DNA of 64,000 nt from Psychrobacillus sp044762745 (GCF_044762745.1 NZ_JBIWEX010000012.1:59135-123134); one strand, 5' to 3'; numbered from the stretch's first letter, positions 24,941-33,710 are shown. Numbers and translations are program-made. Notes: generated by a model not told the origin, from the letters alone.

Positions 24941-26638
24941 ATGACACAAGATATAAGTCATAAATATTATAAAGAATTAATTGATTTACAAGATGTAGAA
25001 GGGGTCGAAGCTCAGATTCGAAGTTTACTTGATGTTCCCATTGAATCCATTTCAGACCTAGAAAAGTGGTTAACAGATGAAAAAGATTTAATGATTAAAA
25101 TCAAGGAGGCGATGACAGGTCACGAAGTCGACTTCTACCGAAACACAGAGGATGCGGACATTAAGTCAACTTATCTTTACGATCAGCAAGTCATTCAACC
25201 ACTTTTAATGAAATATGAAGCAAAATTGAATGAGAAATGCTGTGAGTCGTCTTATATAAATCAATTAGATGAAAACCGTTTCGGCTTAATGCGACGCGTT
25301 CGTGAGTCCAAAATTAAACTGTTCCGAGAAGAAAACATTCCATTGTTTGTAAAAGAACAAGAACTCTGTACTAAGTATAGTGAAATTATGGGTGGACTAA
25401 CAGTTGAATGGGAAGGGGAGGAAAAGCCTTTTCCATTTATCGAATCCCAACTCGATAACCTAGACAGAGCCGTGCGAGAAAAAGCTTATCACGCAATGAT
25501 ATCAGCCTATCGTCAAATTAAGTTCGAGATGGATGCCATTATGGATGAGCTCGTTCAACTACGTCATCAAATTGCTTTAAATGCAGGCTTTGAAAATTAT
25601 CGTGATTATATGTTTGTGGCCAAAAATCGTGAGTATAGCATCCAAGATTGTTATGACTTTCATGAAAATGTAGAGAAACATATTATTCCAGCTTGGAATC
25701 GACTCGCAGAGGTTTTTAAGTCCAAGCTTGGTGTCGATACTTATCGCCCTTGGGATAACACTGCTAAACTCTTGAAAAATCCACCATACTCCGAGGTGTC
25801 TACTCTTATGGATGGCGTTTCTGAGATGTTAGGGAAAACCGACCCATATTTTGCAGACCGTTTCGATTATATGAGAGAGCATGGGTTACTTGATCTTGGA
25901 GATCGGAAAGGGAAAAGCCCAGGTGGTTTCTGTACCACCTTACCCGTTTCCGAGGATACCTTTGTTTTTGCGAACTTTAGTCCATCCTTTTTCTCTCTTA
26001 TCGCATTAATTCATGAAATGGGCCATGCGGTAAATGCGTACCTCGAGTTTTCGGAGCACGGTCCTTTGGAAGAATACCAACATCGAAGTGAAGTTGCTGA
26101 ACTGTATTCTCATGGGATGGAATTGCTCTTATTGGATAAGCTGGATCGATTTTATCCAGAAGAAGAAGAATTTAAAAGCGCACAGCGGGAAGAGCTGAGA
26201 CGGGCATTTACAATGTTATTCGGCCCATTGTCAGCGGACCTCTTCCAACATTGGATGTATACGAATCCAAAACACACTGCCAAAGAGCGTGATGAAAAAT
26301 TCTTTGAAATCTCAAAACGTTATGGCCTAAACCCTGTCGATACTTCCGGGCTTGAGGATGCAATTGGGATGAGTTGGGTAGGTACCCTTCATTATTTCCA
26401 AGTTCCTTTCTATATGATTGAATACTCCATCTCCATGCTTGGTGCTCTAGAAATACTTGAGAATTATCGAAACAACCCGGAGCAAGCTGTCGAATCCTTT
26501 AAAAAAGGTGCAAGTACGGACTACAATCAATCCATCGCAGCTATTTATAAAGAAACTGGGGTCAGTTTTGATTTTTCAGAGCCGGCCGTTAAGCGAATGG
26601 GTGAATTCCTCGAAAAAGTCATTCAAGACATTCATTAA
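24941..26638 (+). CDS. M3 family oligoendopeptidase (PepF-like)
   Basis: 565 aa zinc metallopeptidase. Active site 'IALIHEMGHAVNAYL' (HExxH, about residue 357), with the third ligand Glu in 'HRSEVAELYSHGMELLLLD' about 25 residues on. N-terminal helical M3 domain with 'GGLTVEWEGEEKPFPFIESQL'. Start ATG at 24941 preceded by GGGGAGGAGAG. These cytoplasmic enzymes cut peptides of roughly 7-17 residues. It is one of the few plus-strand genes and is monocistronic. Confidence 0.92.
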   Translation: MTQDISHKYYKELIDLQDVEGVEAQIRSLLDVPIESISDLEKWLTDEKDLMIKIKEAMTGHEVDFYRNTEDADIKSTYLYDQQVIQPLLMKYEAKLNEKCCESSYINQLDENRFGLMRRVRESKIKLFREENIPLFVKEQELCTKYSEIMGGLTVEWEGEEKPFPFIESQLDNLDRAVREKAYHAMISAYRQIKFEMDAIMDELVQLRHQIALNAGFENYRDYMFVAKNREYSIQDCYDFHENVEKHIIPAWNRLAEVFKSKLGVDTYRPWDNTAKLLKNPPYSEVSTLMDGVSEMLGKTDPYFADRFDYMREHGLLDLGDRKGKSPGGFCTTLPVSEDTFVFANFSPSFFSLIALIHEMGHAVNAYLEFSEHGPLEEYQHRSEVAELYSHGMELLLLDKLDRFYPEEEEFKSAQREELRRAFTMLFGPLSADLFQHWMYTNPKHTAKERDEKFFEISKRYGLNPVDTSGLEDAIGMSWVGTLHYFQVPFYMIEYSISMLGALEILENYRNNPEQAVESFKKGASTDYNQSIAAIYKETGVSFDFSEPAVKRMGEFLEKVIQDIH

Positions 26639-26816
26639 CGAAGTGGGTGCACAGGGACGGTTTTTAGTCGTGGACAATCGGTATGGAAAGAAAGCCTGTC
26701 CTGACAATTTCCGTCCTATTGAGAAAGAGCTAACTCAAGCATTATTAGATGACGCTAATACACCATACTTTTCAACTTTTTCGGGCTACTACAGAGAAGC
26801 TATTAAACTATATTAG
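26639..26816 (+). pseudogene. Unrecognised coding remnant after the M3 peptidase
   Basis: A plus-strand frame stays open for about 58 codons after the peptidase stop and reads 'GRFLVVDNRYGKKACPDN' to 'TPYFSTFSGYYREAIKLY', ending at 26816. It has no start codon with a ribosome site. I do not recognise the family. It is probably the tail of a lost gene; chance is not excluded. Confidence 0.25.
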
Positions 26817-26840
26817 CTCGATTTCATAAGACAACAGTAA

Positions 26841-26896
26841 GAGCAGACGGCCAATTAGAGGTGCATTTTTGCACTTCCAAACCGTCTGCTTTTTAT
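26841..26896 (+). terminator. Terminator of the M3 peptidase transcript
   Basis: GAGCAGACGG / CCGTCTGCTTTTT with an inner stem TGC/GCA and a long loop; T-tract on plus. Confidence 0.7.
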
Positions 26897-26934
26897 GTTT
26901 CATCAAATATTTAGTTGAATAAAACGATTTATTT

Positions 26935-26964
26935 ATAAAAATAGCTTATCGAACCTCGATAAGC
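26935..26964 (-). terminator. Terminator of the yfiT-like gene
   Basis: Perfect 9-bp stem GCTTATCGA / TCGATAAGC with ATTTTTAT on minus, 18 bases after the stop at 26982. Confidence 0.75.
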
Positions 26965-26981
26965 CACTTCTATATATTATA

Positions 26982-27491
26982 TCATTTTGATAATGCAATT
27001 TTTATATGGGCTAAGTGATGCTCTTCGTGCCAAGCTAATTTTGCAACTTTTGTTGCCACTGTAATTTTACCGTTTGTTTGATGAGTAAATACTCGTTCTA
27101 ATTGTTCTTCAGTTAAACTATTTCCTAAAGAAACGATACGTTCATTTATACCTTCTAACATTTTAATAGAACTCTCTACAGGAAGCTCTGTATCTGGTTG
27201 AATAGCCCACTTTTCTTCGTTAAAAGCTGGTACTGTTGGATTGTCATCTGTTAAAGCTAATTTTAAACGTTGATACATATTCAACTGAGAATCTACAATG
27301 TGGTGCACAAGCTGACGAATAGTCCAGGCACCTTCACGATACGTTTTGCTTAATTCCTCATCACTTAATGAGTCGACAATTTCTCTCAGTCGAATTGTGT
27401 AAGTCTCAATTTCCTTTAACCATTCTTGAATATTTTCAAATTTTACTTTTTCAGGAACTTGTAATTTTCCAATTGGGTATCTTGCATCCAT
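26982..27491 (-). CDS. yfiT: DinB-fold protein, YfiT family (putative metal-dependent / bacillithiol transferase)
   Basis: 169 aa from the ATG at 27491 (MDARYPIG), with AAGGGG 7 bases upstream; an earlier in-frame ATG at 27542 lacks a ribosome site. The YfiT hallmarks are 'DARYPIGKL' at the N-terminus and the three histidines of the metal site in 'LVHHIVDSQLNMYQR' and 'LAWHEEHHLAHI'. Related proteins are DinB-superfamily four-helix bundles, some of which transfer bacillithiol. Monocistronic. Confidence 0.85.
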   Translation of the reverse strand: MDARYPIGKLQVPEKVKFENIQEWLKEIETYTIRLREIVDSLSDEELSKTYREGAWTIRQLVHHIVDSQLNMYQRLKLALTDDNPTVPAFNEEKWAIQPDTELPVESSIKMLEGINERIVSLGNSLTEEQLERVFTHQTNGKITVATKVAKLAWHEEHHLAHIKIALSK

Positions 27492-27744
27492 TTTCAAACC
27501 CCTTTTCCCTATTCTGTATTTATTGTTATTCGGTATTAACAATTAATATATCAATCGGATCAGTTGTTGTAAACCTTAGTTAACTGAATAATTAGGAATA
27601 ATCCATCATTTCAACCCAAAAGATTGAATCCCTTTATTTGGAATTCACTCTTTTTATTTCTACACTAACTCTAACTTGATACACTTCAATTTATAATTAA
27701 TTCTGGTATAAGCCTGGTATTTCAATAAAACAAAAGTCTACGCT

Positions 27745-27786
27745 ATAAAAAAGCCGACTCATCACAAAGTATGTGACAAATCGACT
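27745..27786 (-). terminator. Terminator of the short-chain dehydrogenase gene
   Basis: Stem AGTCGatttGTCAC / GTGATgAGTCGGCT with TTTTTTAT on minus, right after the stop at 27797. Confidence 0.7.
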
Positions 27787-27796
27787 GTTACAAACT

Positions 27797-28537
27797 TTAG
27801 AACTTCGCTGTTAAGCCACCATCAATAACAAACTCCGAACCTGTAGAATAGCTTGCATCTTCTGCTAAGAATAATACTAATTTTGATACTTCTTCAGGTT
27901 GAGCTCCGCGTTTTAGTGGGATATGTTCTCCAAGTTGATCAACACTATCCGCAACATCTTCTTGCACAACCATAGGAGTTAAAATTAAACCTGGATGAAT
28001 TGAGTTTACTCGAATCCCGTATTGTGCCAGTTCAAGTGCAACTGTTTTTGTCATTCCACGGACAGCAAATTTCGACGCATCATACGCCACCATGTTTGGA
28101 TTTCCTCTTAAGCCGTCTACTGAGGAAATGTTAATAATTGAACCGCCAGATGTCTTCTTCATGGAAGGAATAACTGCTTTCATCCCTAAAAATACACCGA
28201 CTTGGTTAATATCAATCACTTTTCGATATTCTGCTTCTGTTGTCTCTTCAATTGGTTTACTAATGACAATTCCCGCATTATTGACTAATACATTAATTGG
28301 ACCAAATATCGCTTCAGTTTCTTCCACAACCGATGACCATTCCTCTTCAGATGTCACGTCATGTTTGAAAAATACAGCGCTGCCACCTAACTCCATTGCT
28401 AAGGCTTGTCCTGCATCAACAAGGACGTCCGTGATAACTACTTTTGCTCCTTCCTCAACAAATGCTCTAGCATGTGCAGCCCCTTGTCCACGAGATCCTC
28501 CCGTAATTAGTACAACTTTTCCACTGAATTTTCCCAT
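27797..28537 (-). CDS. Short-chain dehydrogenase/reductase (SDR), classical type
   Basis: 246 aa. The ATG at 28537 has AGGGG 9 bases upstream; the earlier in-frame ATG at 28546 touches that site. Cofactor motif 'LITGGSRGQGAAHARAF' (TGxxxGxG), Asp after strand 2 ('VVITDV') favouring NAD(H), 'NNAG', catalytic Ser in 'INISSVDG' and 'YDASKFA' (YxxxK). C-terminal 'EFVIDGGLTAKF' is typical of the family, close to 3-alpha/20-beta-hydroxysteroid dehydrogenase or glucose 1-dehydrogenase-like proteins. The substrate cannot be derived. Monocistronic. Confidence 0.9.
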   Translation of the reverse strand: MGKFSGKVVLITGGSRGQGAAHARAFVEEGAKVVITDVLVDAGQALAMELGGSAVFFKHDVTSEEEWSSVVEETEAIFGPINVLVNNAGIVISKPIEETTEAEYRKVIDINQVGVFLGMKAVIPSMKKTSGGSIINISSVDGLRGNPNMVAYDASKFAVRGMTKTVALELAQYGIRVNSIHPGLILTPMVVQEDVADSVDQLGEHIPLKRGAQPEEVSKLVLFLAEDASYSTGSEFVIDGGLTAKF

Positions 28538-28711
28538 TACATTCATCCCCTAGTTAAAAGTTAGCAAAAAACTTACTACACTACACTCTATTCACTAGAA
28601 AATAAAATATACTAGGGTTTAGAGAATAGTAACTCATTGCAATGAAATAAATATAGAAATCTCTTCTCTAAATGCATTACTTAAACAAACATAGCATCAA
28701 TATATAACCAC

Positions 28712-28761
28712 AAAAAAGCTGCGTCGCAAAATCCTATTACAATCAGATTTACGACACAGCT
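28712..28761 (-). terminator. Terminator of rlmCD
   Basis: AGCTGtGTCGtAAATc / gATTTtGcGACgCAGCT with TTTTTTGTGG on minus, just after the stop at 28774. Confidence 0.75.
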
Positions 28762-28773
28762 ACTTTTACTTTA

Positions 28774-30135
28774 TTAAACCAATTCCAACCACGCCACCGC
28801 TTCAACATGCGTCGTCTGTGGAAACATATCCACTGGCTGAATTTCTTTTGTCTTATAACCACCATTTTCTAGAATACGAAGATCACGTGCAAGTGTCGCT
28901 GGGTTACAAGAGACATAAACTACTCGTTTTGGACGTTGCTCAATGATTGTCGTTAGTAAAGCTTCGTCGCAGCCTTTTCTAGGTGGATCAACTACTAATA
29001 CATCGGCTTTTTTACCTTCTTTGTACCATTTTGGAATGATTTCTTCTGCAGGACCTGCCTCGAAATATGTGTTGGAAAATCCATTCAACTCAGCATTTCG
29101 TTTCGCATCTTCAATTGCTTGCGGAACGATTTCTACACCTAACACTTGTTTTGCTTGTTGTGCAAGGAATAATGAAATTGTACCGATTCCGCAATATGCA
29201 TCAATTACCGTTTCATCACCGGAAAGCTGTGCATAATCGAGCGCTTGCTTGTAAAGTACTTCTGTTTGCACTGGATTCACTTGATAGAAAGATCGAGCTG
29301 AGATTTCAAAACGCACGTCTCCAATTAAATCTTCGATAACTCCTTTACCCCAAACGACATTTGTTTCATCTCCGAAAATCACATTTGTGTTTCGGGCGTT
29401 CACATTTTGAATAATGGAAGTAACATTCGGTTCTACTTCACGGATTAGCTCAATTATAGTTTCTTTTTTTGAAAGCTTCGCATGTCTTGTCACAAGTACG
29501 ACCATCACTTCACCAGTTGCTCGCCCTTTTCGAACGACTAAATGGCGTAATTGACCTTTTTTTGTTTCCTCATTGTATGGGATTAAATCTAGCTCTAAAG
29601 CTTTTTCTTTAACAGCTCTTAGCAAACGGTCTGCTTCGTCGCTTTGGATTAAACAAGTATTTGTATCTGCAATACGATGAGATTTGGATTGATAAAATCC
29701 AGCGAGTACTTGTCCATCTTCCAAGGCAAATGGTATTTGAGATTTGTTACGGTATTCCCATGGTTTCTCCATCCCTTTAACTGGAAGGACAGGAGCATCT
29801 ATTTTTCCAATACGCTTCATCACATTTCGGACCATATTTTCTTTCCACGCAAGTTGTCCTTCATACGATAAATGCTGTAATTGACAGCCTCCGCATTCTC
29901 CGAATACAGGGCATGGTGCATCTACTCGAAATGGAGATGGTTCAACAATTTTCGTTAGTTTAGCGAAGCCATAGTTTTTCAATGTTTTTAAAACATGGAC
30001 TTCCACTGTTTCATTCGGCAATCCGCCCTGGATAAATAGCGGGTAGCCATCGACTTTTGCTACTCCTGCTCCGTCATGTGTTAAATCTTCTATATGGACT
30101 GTTAACTGTTCATTCTTTTTTACTGGTGTATTCAA
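28774..30135 (-). CDS. rlmCD: 23S rRNA (uracil-5)-methyltransferase RlmCD
   Basis: 453 aa. A TRAM domain (residues 1-65) is followed by the Fe-S cluster cysteines 'CPVFGECGGCQLQHL' plus Cys in 'TNTCLIQ', then a class I methyltransferase domain ('DAYCGIGTISLFLAQQAKQVLGVE', 'VVDPPRKGCDEALL') and the nucleophile in 'YVSCNPATLARDL'. TTG start 7 bases after GGAG. The Bacillus enzyme methylates U747 and U1939 of 23S rRNA. Located downstream of the dagK/cyd region, in similar company to B. subtilis (yefA next to dgkB). Confidence 0.92.
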   Translation of the reverse strand: MNTPVKKNEQLTVHIEDLTHDGAGVAKVDGYPLFIQGGLPNETVEVHVLKTLKNYGFAKLTKIVEPSPFRVDAPCPVFGECGGCQLQHLSYEGQLAWKENMVRNVMKRIGKIDAPVLPVKGMEKPWEYRNKSQIPFALEDGQVLAGFYQSKSHRIADTNTCLIQSDEADRLLRAVKEKALELDLIPYNEETKKGQLRHLVVRKGRATGEVMVVLVTRHAKLSKKETIIELIREVEPNVTSIIQNVNARNTNVIFGDETNVVWGKGVIEDLIGDVRFEISARSFYQVNPVQTEVLYKQALDYAQLSGDETVIDAYCGIGTISLFLAQQAKQVLGVEIVPQAIEDAKRNAELNGFSNTYFEAGPAEEIIPKWYKEGKKADVLVVDPPRKGCDEALLTTIIEQRPKRVVYVSCNPATLARDLRILENGGYKTKEIQPVDMFPQTTHVEAVAWLELV

Positions 30136-30197
30136 ATTATTTCTCCGTTCTTGTTTTGATTGATTTATTATACCAAAATTATGACCGAAAAATCATT

Positions 30198-30302
30198 ATT
30201 CCTACTAAAGCTGTTATTTTTACAACTAACCAATGAAAGATTACAACTAAATACTCCAAAATTACAACTAAACAACCTATCTCTCCAACTATCCGCCAAT
30301 GC
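30198..30302. repeat. Five-unit imperfect tandem repeat, 21-bp period
   Basis: Units begin at 30198, 30219, 30240, 30261 and 30282, each exactly 21 bases. The first ten or so positions are conserved (ATTACAACTAA in units 3 and 4; TTTACAACTAA in unit 2; more diverged in 1 and 5) and the second half varies. It lies in the gap between yjjG and rlmCD. The period equals that of the larger array at 62186. Confidence 0.75.
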
Positions 30303-30304
30303 GT

Positions 30305-30330
30305 AAAAAAAGAACCCTAATGTCAGGTTC
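30305..30330 (-). terminator. Terminator of the YjjG-type phosphatase gene
   Basis: GAACC / GGTTC stem with a 9-base loop and TTTTTTTACG on minus, right after the stop at 30337. Short stem, so moderate strength. Confidence 0.55.
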
Positions 30331-30336
30331 TCCAAA

Positions 30337-31041
30337 TTATTTAGTTTCCACTATTTCCGTATTTACTATTTCCACCAACTGATCCCATGTTTGAATTTCG
30401 TAAGTTGGTTGGATCATTGTTACATTCTGTTTCACATGCGGATTAAACCAACAAGTGTCAATACCAAAATTATTCCCACCATGAATATCCGATGAAAGGG
30501 AATCACCAATCATCAATACTCGAGATTTATCTGTTACTTGAAGTTTGTCCAAGAGGTGTTCAAAAATCTCTATCTGAGGCTTTTGAAAACCAGCTTCCTC
30601 CGAAGTAACAATTACCTCAAACAAATCTCTCAAAGAAGATCCACCTATTCTTGCATGCTGTGCAATTGTAAACCCATTTGTTAAAACTGCAAATCTACAG
30701 CCAGAAAGATTCGCAAACATTTCTTCTACGCCTTCAATTATATGTACTTCTTTTCCTAAATTCTCTATGTATTGATGACCAAATATTTCCGCATTTATAT
30801 CTAACGCTTCCTGCAAAAATAAACGTTTAAATCGTTCTACTTTTAACTCTGCTAAGTTGGTTCGACCTTGTTCCAAATCATCCCATAAAACATTACAAAT
30901 CGCTTTATAGCTAGCAAAATAATCATTAAACCCATTAGGTAAACCATATTCCGTAAATAAACGATGAAGTGCATTTTTCTCAGTCATTCCAAAATCAAAC
31001 AGTGTATCGTCCAAATCAAATATTAATACGTCATACCTCAT
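30337..31041 (-). CDS. HAD-superfamily hydrolase, YjjG family (noncanonical pyrimidine nucleotidase)
   Basis: 234 aa. HAD motif I 'IFDLDDTLFDF' (nucleophile Asp), cap helices with 'WDDLEQGRTNLAELKVERFKRLF', motif II 'LTNGFTIAQ', Lys in 'EEAGFQKPQIEIF' and motif IV 'VLMIGDSLSSDIHGGNNFGIDTCWFNP'. This pattern is the YjjG subgroup, which dephosphorylates noncanonical pyrimidine nucleotides for pool sanitation. Single gene on minus, following the cyd operon terminator. Confidence 0.88.
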   Translation of the reverse strand: MRYDVLIFDLDDTLFDFGMTEKNALHRLFTEYGLPNGFNDYFASYKAICNVLWDDLEQGRTNLAELKVERFKRLFLQEALDINAEIFGHQYIENLGKEVHIIEGVEEMFANLSGCRFAVLTNGFTIAQHARIGGSSLRDLFEVIVTSEEAGFQKPQIEIFEHLLDKLQVTDKSRVLMIGDSLSSDIHGGNNFGIDTCWFNPHVKQNVTMIQPTYEIQTWDQLVEIVNTEIVETK

Positions 31042-31090
31042 TCTTTTCTCATCCTTCCACTAACAATATTATTTCCATTTTACCACATAT

Positions 31091-31118
31091 TAAAAAGAAC
31101 CTCGGATTTCCGAGGTTC
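31091..31118 (-). terminator. Terminator of the cyd operon
   Basis: Perfect 9-bp stem GAACCTCGG / CCGAGGTTC, loop ATTT/AAAT, then TTTTTAATA on minus. It overlaps the stop codon of cydS. Confidence 0.85.
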
Positions 31119-31221
31119 ATTTATCCCTAACTGCTCCATCTTTTGAAGCTGCCCAAAATGCTACCACAATTGCTAAAATCAGAACAATAAAAGGTGCGTA
31201 AAAGATTAAAAAGTTTGTCAT
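31117..31221 (-). CDS. cydS: Cytochrome bd oxidase small subunit CydS
   Basis: 34 aa: MTNFLIFYAPFIVLILAIV, then VAFWAASKDGAVRDK. One membrane helix with N-terminal F(L)I.YAP and a C-terminal polar K-D tail, very like the 33-residue CydS found in the Geobacillus bd oxidase structure. AGGAGG lies 9 bases before the ATG. It starts 11 bases after the cydB stop and ends in the operon terminator. In the known complex CydS packs against CydA and stabilises it. Too short for most gene finders. Confidence 0.85.
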   Translation of the reverse strand: MTNFLIFYAPFIVLILAIVVAFWAASKDGAVRDK

Positions 31222-31232
31222 GCTGCTCCTCC

Positions 31233-32258
31233 TTATGCGTGGTTGTCTTTTTTGCCCCGAACATACTCTTTATTGAATAAAAATAGACGTAACAATAAAT
31301 AAAGAGATGGTATCAATAACGCAAATCCTGCGATAAATGCAATAATGAGCGCAATCGCCATGGCTTCATTCGTAAAGCTATCGTAAATCGTTAAGTATGG
31401 ATAAAGTAAATACGGACGATGTGCAAAACCATAAGCGAAAAATGCGATGAGAAATTGTCCACTTAGTAGTCCGAACGCCAATCCATAATTTCTTTTTTTA
31501 ACTAACAGTCTAACCGTTCCTAGAAACAATAAAAACGATAGTCCAAACGCCCACCAAATGTCCATCATATTATCGTAGTGCTCCGGATTATGTGAGCGAA
31601 GTTCAACCATAATCCCTGCCGCAGTAATGATCGTCGGCAATGCCCAAATGAGCGCGTATTTTCTCATTAACTTTGTTGCATCTCGATCTCCTGCTTTATT
31701 TGCATACCATGTTAAAAATACGGCTGAAATATAGAGAACAGCTGAAAGACTAAGTACAACAATCGCCCAAGTCAATGGACTTGTAAATAATGCGTAGTAA
31801 TCGAGTGAGGGTGAACCATCCACCATATCAATGAAACCACCTTCAGAAATTGTTAGTACAATCGACAATGCTGCCGGTATAAACAATCCAGCTAATCCGT
31901 ACATAAACGAATACCCTTTATGTCCTCGAGAGCCATACGTCTCAAAAGCGTAATAAGAACCACGAACGGCAAGTAAAATAATCCCGATACTAGCCGGAAC
32001 TAGTAATGTCGTCCCATAATAAAATGCCGTCTTCGGAAAAAATCCAACAATCCCTACAAAGAAAAATACAAGAAATACATTCGTTACTTCCCAAACTGGG
32101 GATAAATAACGTTGGATTATATTCGTCAAAATATGCTGTCTTCCGGTTAGTAAGCTGTATGCATTAAAAAAACCTGCTCCAAAGTCGATAGAGGCTACGA
32201 TTAAATAACCAAATAAAAACATCCATAGAACCGTAATACCAATGATTTCTAATGTCAT
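31233..32258 (-). CDS. cydB: Cytochrome bd ubiquinol/menaquinol oxidase subunit II
   Basis: 341 aa with nine or so membrane helices, typical of the Firmicutes CydB. 'IDFGAGFFNAYSLLTG' near the N-terminus and 'YLSPVWEVTNVFLVFFFVGIVGFFP' are family signatures. Its ATG overlaps the cydA stop by 4 bases. It forms the heterodimer with CydA in the cytoplasmic membrane and supports low-oxygen respiration. Confidence 0.93.
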   Translation of the reverse strand: MTLEIIGITVLWMFLFGYLIVASIDFGAGFFNAYSLLTGRQHILTNIIQRYLSPVWEVTNVFLVFFFVGIVGFFPKTAFYYGTTLLVPASIGIILLAVRGSYYAFETYGSRGHKGYSFMYGLAGLFIPAALSIVLTISEGGFIDMVDGSPSLDYYALFTSPLTWAIVVLSLSAVLYISAVFLTWYANKAGDRDATKLMRKYALIWALPTIITAAGIMVELRSHNPEHYDNMMDIWWAFGLSFLLFLGTVRLLVKKRNYGLAFGLLSGQFLIAFFAYGFAHRPYLLYPYLTIYDSFTNEAMAIALIIAFIAGFALLIPSLYLLLRLFLFNKEYVRGKKDNHA

Positions 32259-33601
32259 GAAATGTCAGCCCCCTTTTCAGCATGACGATCTTCCAACTCT
32301 TGTTCTACTGGATTCCGCTTAAACATACGAGTCAATACAACAATACTTCCGATCCCAAGTACTAAATATAGCCCGGAAAATAAGATTAACATTTTATCTA
32401 CATGCCCACTAGTCGTGGCAGCATCTTCTACACGCATCAAGCCTCTTAGTATCCATGGCTGTCTACCCACTTCTGCAAGCCACCATCCCGTTTCAATTGC
32501 TAATATAGTAAGTGGTCCACCTAAAACGATTAACCAGCGAAACAGTTTAGATTCTACTAACTTCCATTTCATCTGTGTTCCTAACCAATACGCCGCCGAC
32601 AGTATAGTCATCCATGTACCAATCGTCACCATCGCGTTAAATAAATAATGAATATATAATGGTGGAACTTCATCTTCTGGAAACTGGTCTAGGCCAATTA
32701 CTTCTGCGGTTGGATTTGAATGCGCAAGAATGCTTAAAGCAAACGGAATTTTAAAGGCATATTTCACTTCGCCATCATCCAACACACCATACAATATAAG
32801 CGGCGCGTTTCTTTCTGTTTCAAAATGCCATTCAGCAGCTGCTAGTTTTTCCGGCTGATACTCGGCTAAATATTTTCCCGAGAAATCCCCAATAATGGCT
32901 GCAGCAATAGAAAATACAAGCCCGATCTTCATCGTTAAAAAAAGTGCTTTTTTATGATATACATGATTCGAACCTTTTAATAATCGGAAAGCGGCGATTG
33001 CTGCCAACACAAATGCTGCAGTCATATAAGCCGTTACAACAACATGCGCAACCTTCGTAGGCATTGCTGGGTTGAACATGGCAATTAACGGACGAATATT
33101 CACTAGCTCGCCGTTCACTACATCGAACCCTTGAGGAGCGTTCATGAAAGCATTCACAATAGTTATAAATACTGCTGAAGCCGAAGCCCCAATCGCTACT
33201 GGAATAAGTAATAATAAATGCTTCTTCTGGTTCTCAAATCGATCCCATGTGTACAAATAAATGCCTAGAAAAATGGCTTCAAAAAAGAATGCAAATGTCT
33301 CCATAAATAATGGAAGTGCAATGACATTTCCAGCTAACTCCATAAAGTTTGGCCATAGAAGTGAGAGTTGCATCCCAATAGCAGTTCCCGTGACAACACC
33401 TACTGCAACTGTTATTACAAAACCTCTTGCCCATCTTCTAGCAAGTAATATGTAGTGCTCGTCATTCTTTTTAATCCCTATCCATTGGGCAATCATAATC
33501 ATGAGCGGAACACCGACCCCAATGGTTGCATAAATAATATGAAAAGATAAGGTCAATTCAGTTAACACTCGACTATAAAAAACCGCTTCTTCATTTCCCA
33601 T
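32255..33601 (-). CDS. cydA: Cytochrome bd oxidase subunit I
   Basis: 448 aa with nine membrane helices. The heme ligand His is in 'LTLSFHIIYATIGVGV' (residue 19 region). 'NFMELAGNVIALPLFMETFAFFFEAIFLGIYLY' and 'GWWLAEVGRQPWILRG' (GRQPW) are family hallmarks. The Q-loop is short, as in Gram-positive bd oxidases. AGGAGG 8 bases before the ATG. It is preceded by a 31-codon ORF in the same transcript and followed by cydB and cydS; cydCD are not adjacent, unlike B. subtilis cydABCD. Confidence 0.95.
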   Translation of the reverse strand: MGNEEAVFYSRVLTELTLSFHIIYATIGVGVPLMIMIAQWIGIKKNDEHYILLARRWARGFVITVAVGVVTGTAIGMQLSLLWPNFMELAGNVIALPLFMETFAFFFEAIFLGIYLYTWDRFENQKKHLLLLIPVAIGASASAVFITIVNAFMNAPQGFDVVNGELVNIRPLIAMFNPAMPTKVAHVVVTAYMTAAFVLAAIAAFRLLKGSNHVYHKKALFLTMKIGLVFSIAAAIIGDFSGKYLAEYQPEKLAAAEWHFETERNAPLILYGVLDDGEVKYAFKIPFALSILAHSNPTAEVIGLDQFPEDEVPPLYIHYLFNAMVTIGTWMTILSAAYWLGTQMKWKLVESKLFRWLIVLGGPLTILAIETGWWLAEVGRQPWILRGLMRVEDAATTSGHVDKMLILFSGLYLVLGIGSIVVLTRMFKRNPVEQELEDRHAEKGADIS

Positions 33602-33614
33602 ACATTATCCCTCC

Positions 33615-33710
33615 TTAGCTCCCGAAAATTCTCCCTACTATTGATAGCGCCATGATTCCTGCAACAATAAATGCGAGCCATATCAAATATTTTTCTTGTT
33701 TTTTATACAT
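33615..33710 (-). CDS. Small single-helix membrane protein encoded upstream of cydA
   Basis: 31 aa: MYKKQEKYLIWLAFIVAGIM, then ALSIVGRIFGS. A basic N-terminus, one hydrophobic helix and a short tail. An upstream in-frame ATG (33716) would add two residues; AAGGAAG fits either start. Its stop overlaps the run leading into the cydA ribosome site (13 bases before the cydA ATG), so translation is probably coupled. I do not recognise the family. Position suggests an accessory or assembly peptide of the bd oxidase, or a leader peptide. Confidence 0.65.
   Translation of the reverse strand: MYKKQEKYLIWLAFIVAGIMALSIVGRIFGS

Noticed and set aside
28092..28553. 153-codon plus-strand frame opposite the short-chain dehydrogenase
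   Set aside because: Antisense shadow; the minus-strand protein has all SDR motifs.
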